Assembly: GCF_945859705.1 (NCBI RefSeq)
Contig: NC_079136.1
Span: 537,501-601,500 of the forward strand
Direction: 5' to 3'
Source of the DNA: Episyrphus balteatus
Lineage: Eukaryota > Arthropoda > Insecta > Diptera > Syrphidae
DNA length: 64,000 nt
Shown here in pieces: positions 62,322-64,000 of the stretch (position 1 is its first letter; each line of letters opens with the position of its first letter). The position numbers were made by a program, and so were the translations under genes. The notes under the pieces were generated by a model, which saw only the letters and a list, made by a program, of their open reading frames with translations, had not been told where the DNA came from and did no database searches.

Positions 62322-64000
62322 ATCGTATATTAAGACGAAGGGAACGCTAATTAATTAACTAAGTAAAAATGTTACTTAATTTTGAGCTCATCTAACTAAA
62401 TTAAGACACAGTTTTTAGACAAGCTGCACAAAAATAATAATAATCTTCCTTTTGTTATAAGGAAATCATTCTACACACATCCAATTGAGCTTCCACCAAC
62501 GTCAAAGATCTGAGCTAATTATATTAGGAAACTATTGAATTAAGTTTAATTAACATTAACAAAAAAAAAACAAAAACATAAAAAAAATGATATGAATTTC
62601 AAAAAATGCGCATGAATATTTCTAAGAGTAATGCACTTATTTTTCTTATGTGTTAACAAAAGCGTAGCGTAATTTTTTAACAAATTTTCTTTTTCATAAA
62701 TTAAACCGTAATGTGAAAGAAAAGTACAAATAATTTCCTCCGAAATGTTGTTTATAAAACTAAGAACAGGGACTTAAACAAATTCAATCTAGCTCGTTTG
62801 TTTCGAGTGTTTAATTAGTATTTTTGTACATTTTTACGAGAAAAGGTTTGATGAAGCGCAGATTCATTTTTAAGTAAGTTCTCTCATAGTGTAAGATTTT
62901 AAGTTCGTATTTTTTTAAAATATTATTATTTTTCATTGATTTTTATTTTGATGTAGAATGTAAACAAACACATTATGTAAAATATTAAAACAAAAGAGAA
63001 AAAAAAAAAACAAAAACTTTAGCTGTATAATAGTTAGGAACACATGACCTGCGAAAATGTACCTTGAATCAATATTAGAATAAAAGTACTGAAGAATGCT
63101 TTTGAGAATTTAATTTTAATGTACTTTTATTATTTTTACTTTGTTTATTTTTTTTTTATTTTGTATGTGTTTTGATGGAGCCAAAAAATAAAGTTGTGTG
63201 AACATGTTTTAAGGTTAAATAGTCTTTGTTATTATTTTTGATTAAAGATGACCTACATTATTTTTCAGCCATTAAATTTAAACTAGTAAGACTTGACGAT
63301 CTACTAGGAGTAAGTATACAACTAAAGAAGAGAAGACAGAAAATTTTGGGAGTGCACGTACATATAACCAAACTCTCAGGATGCAAAAATAATGCTCTGT
63401 TGTATTCCAACGAAAAGAATAAAAGATACAAGCCTTTAAACCTACAATTTAAAACATTTTTGTTTGGCAAAGTAAGTAACCTATGTAACCAAAAGCCATT
63501 TCTAAAATATTAATACGTAAACACGAATTCTGTTTCTCCCTTTTTGACTAACATTTCGCCAACGCATTTTAATAATATTTGTTTAATTTGAAAGTTATAT
63601 TGGTCTCGTTAGTCTTTCTACTTCAATTTACTTTCTGAGCTTATATTTTTACGTTAGGCTAACTATGATTAACGGCCGAGTTTTGAAATTTTAAAACATT
63701 ATTTGTTTTTAATAACACGATAAACGAATCTTTGCCTTGTTAAAAAATACAATATTCTAAAAGATGAGCACGTATTTAGAGCCCTCATCTGTGACATCAA
63801 TCGAGTTTCATTTCGCATTTTTGCATTTCATATAAATTTGCTGATTCTCAGTTTTTGATAATTATTTTTTTTTACGCTTAACATTAAACTTTTCCTTACA
63901 AATTAAAAATATTGGTAAATAAAACTCCGAAAAAGAAATTTTAATTTTACCGCTAGTAATTCAGAAAAGTTACAAAAGTTGGCTAGCTAAATGATGAGCT
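62322..64000 (+). other. 3'UTR of the HAD gene and downstream flank
   Basis: AT-rich. Poly(A) signal candidates AATAAA lie at 63079-63084 and 63187-63192. Beyond these I see no supported gene up to the window end. Confidence 0.5.
63187..63192 (+). terminator. Candidate poly(A) signal of the HAD gene
   Basis: AATAAA followed by a GT-rich stretch (GTTGTGTGAACATGTTTT), a plausible cleavage context, giving a 3'UTR of about 0.9 kb. The AATAAA at 63079 is an alternative. Confidence 0.45.

Noticed and set aside
1..64000. CRISPR array, operon or prokaryotic system
   Set aside because: Introns, poly(A) signals, insect gene families and eukaryotic transposons rule out a prokaryotic origin. The regular repeats present are microsatellite or transposon-derived.

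Overview
The window is AT-rich eukaryotic DNA from an insect, most likely a fly (Diptera). It carries spliced genes with GT-AG introns, two insect-type gustatory receptors, fly-like copies of conserved genes (lin-52, neurochondrin, an N-acylneuraminate-9-phosphatase-like HAD gene, IQCG/DRC9) and many transposon relics. The species cannot be named from the sequence. Gene names rest on motifs and recalled family features, not on a search.

Layout. 1-16.5 kb: mostly intergenic, with one intronless minus-strand gene (IQCG/DRC9-like, 5.6-6.6 kb), MITEs, a dispersed repeat family carrying a 49-copy octamer array (10.4-10.9 kb), and a 5'-truncated RTE-like retrotransposon with clear target-site duplications (14.2-15.3 kb). 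16.5-24.9 kb: a minus-strand four-exon gene for a protein of about 992 residues (short coiled-coil head, long disordered Tyr/Gln/Asn-rich tail) that I do not recognise. Its 5-kb third intron holds a LINE fragment with a hAT element inserted in its tail. 24.9-29.7 kb: intergenic, with a piggyBac-like MITE. 29.7-39.7 kb: two tandem gustatory receptor genes on the plus strand whose last three exons are identical in length. 39.9-40.5 kb: lin-52 on the minus strand, tail-to-tail with the second receptor. 40.7-42.1 kb: five MITE-like inverted-repeat units packed between lin-52 and the divergent HAD gene. 42.6-62.3 kb: the HAD phosphatase gene, whose 16.4-kb first intron contains the whole intronless neurochondrin gene on the same strand, a large LINE, an RTE tail, a Penelope-like remnant, a mariner fossil, a four-fold palindrome and a 2.3-kb hAT element with about 370-bp terminal inverted repeats. 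62.3-64 kb: 3'UTR and flank.

The genes do not form one pathway: chemosensation (receptors), MMB/DREAM cell-cycle control (lin-52), sialic-acid-type phosphatase (HAD gene), neurochondrin, and a flagellar dynein-regulatory subunit (IQCG). I found no clear new multi-gene system. The best leads are repeat structures: the nested palindrome at 54.6 kb, the Penelope/hammerhead-like insert at 44.7 kb, the octamer expansion inside a dispersed repeat, the MITE cluster in a shared promoter region, and the gene-in-intron arrangement.
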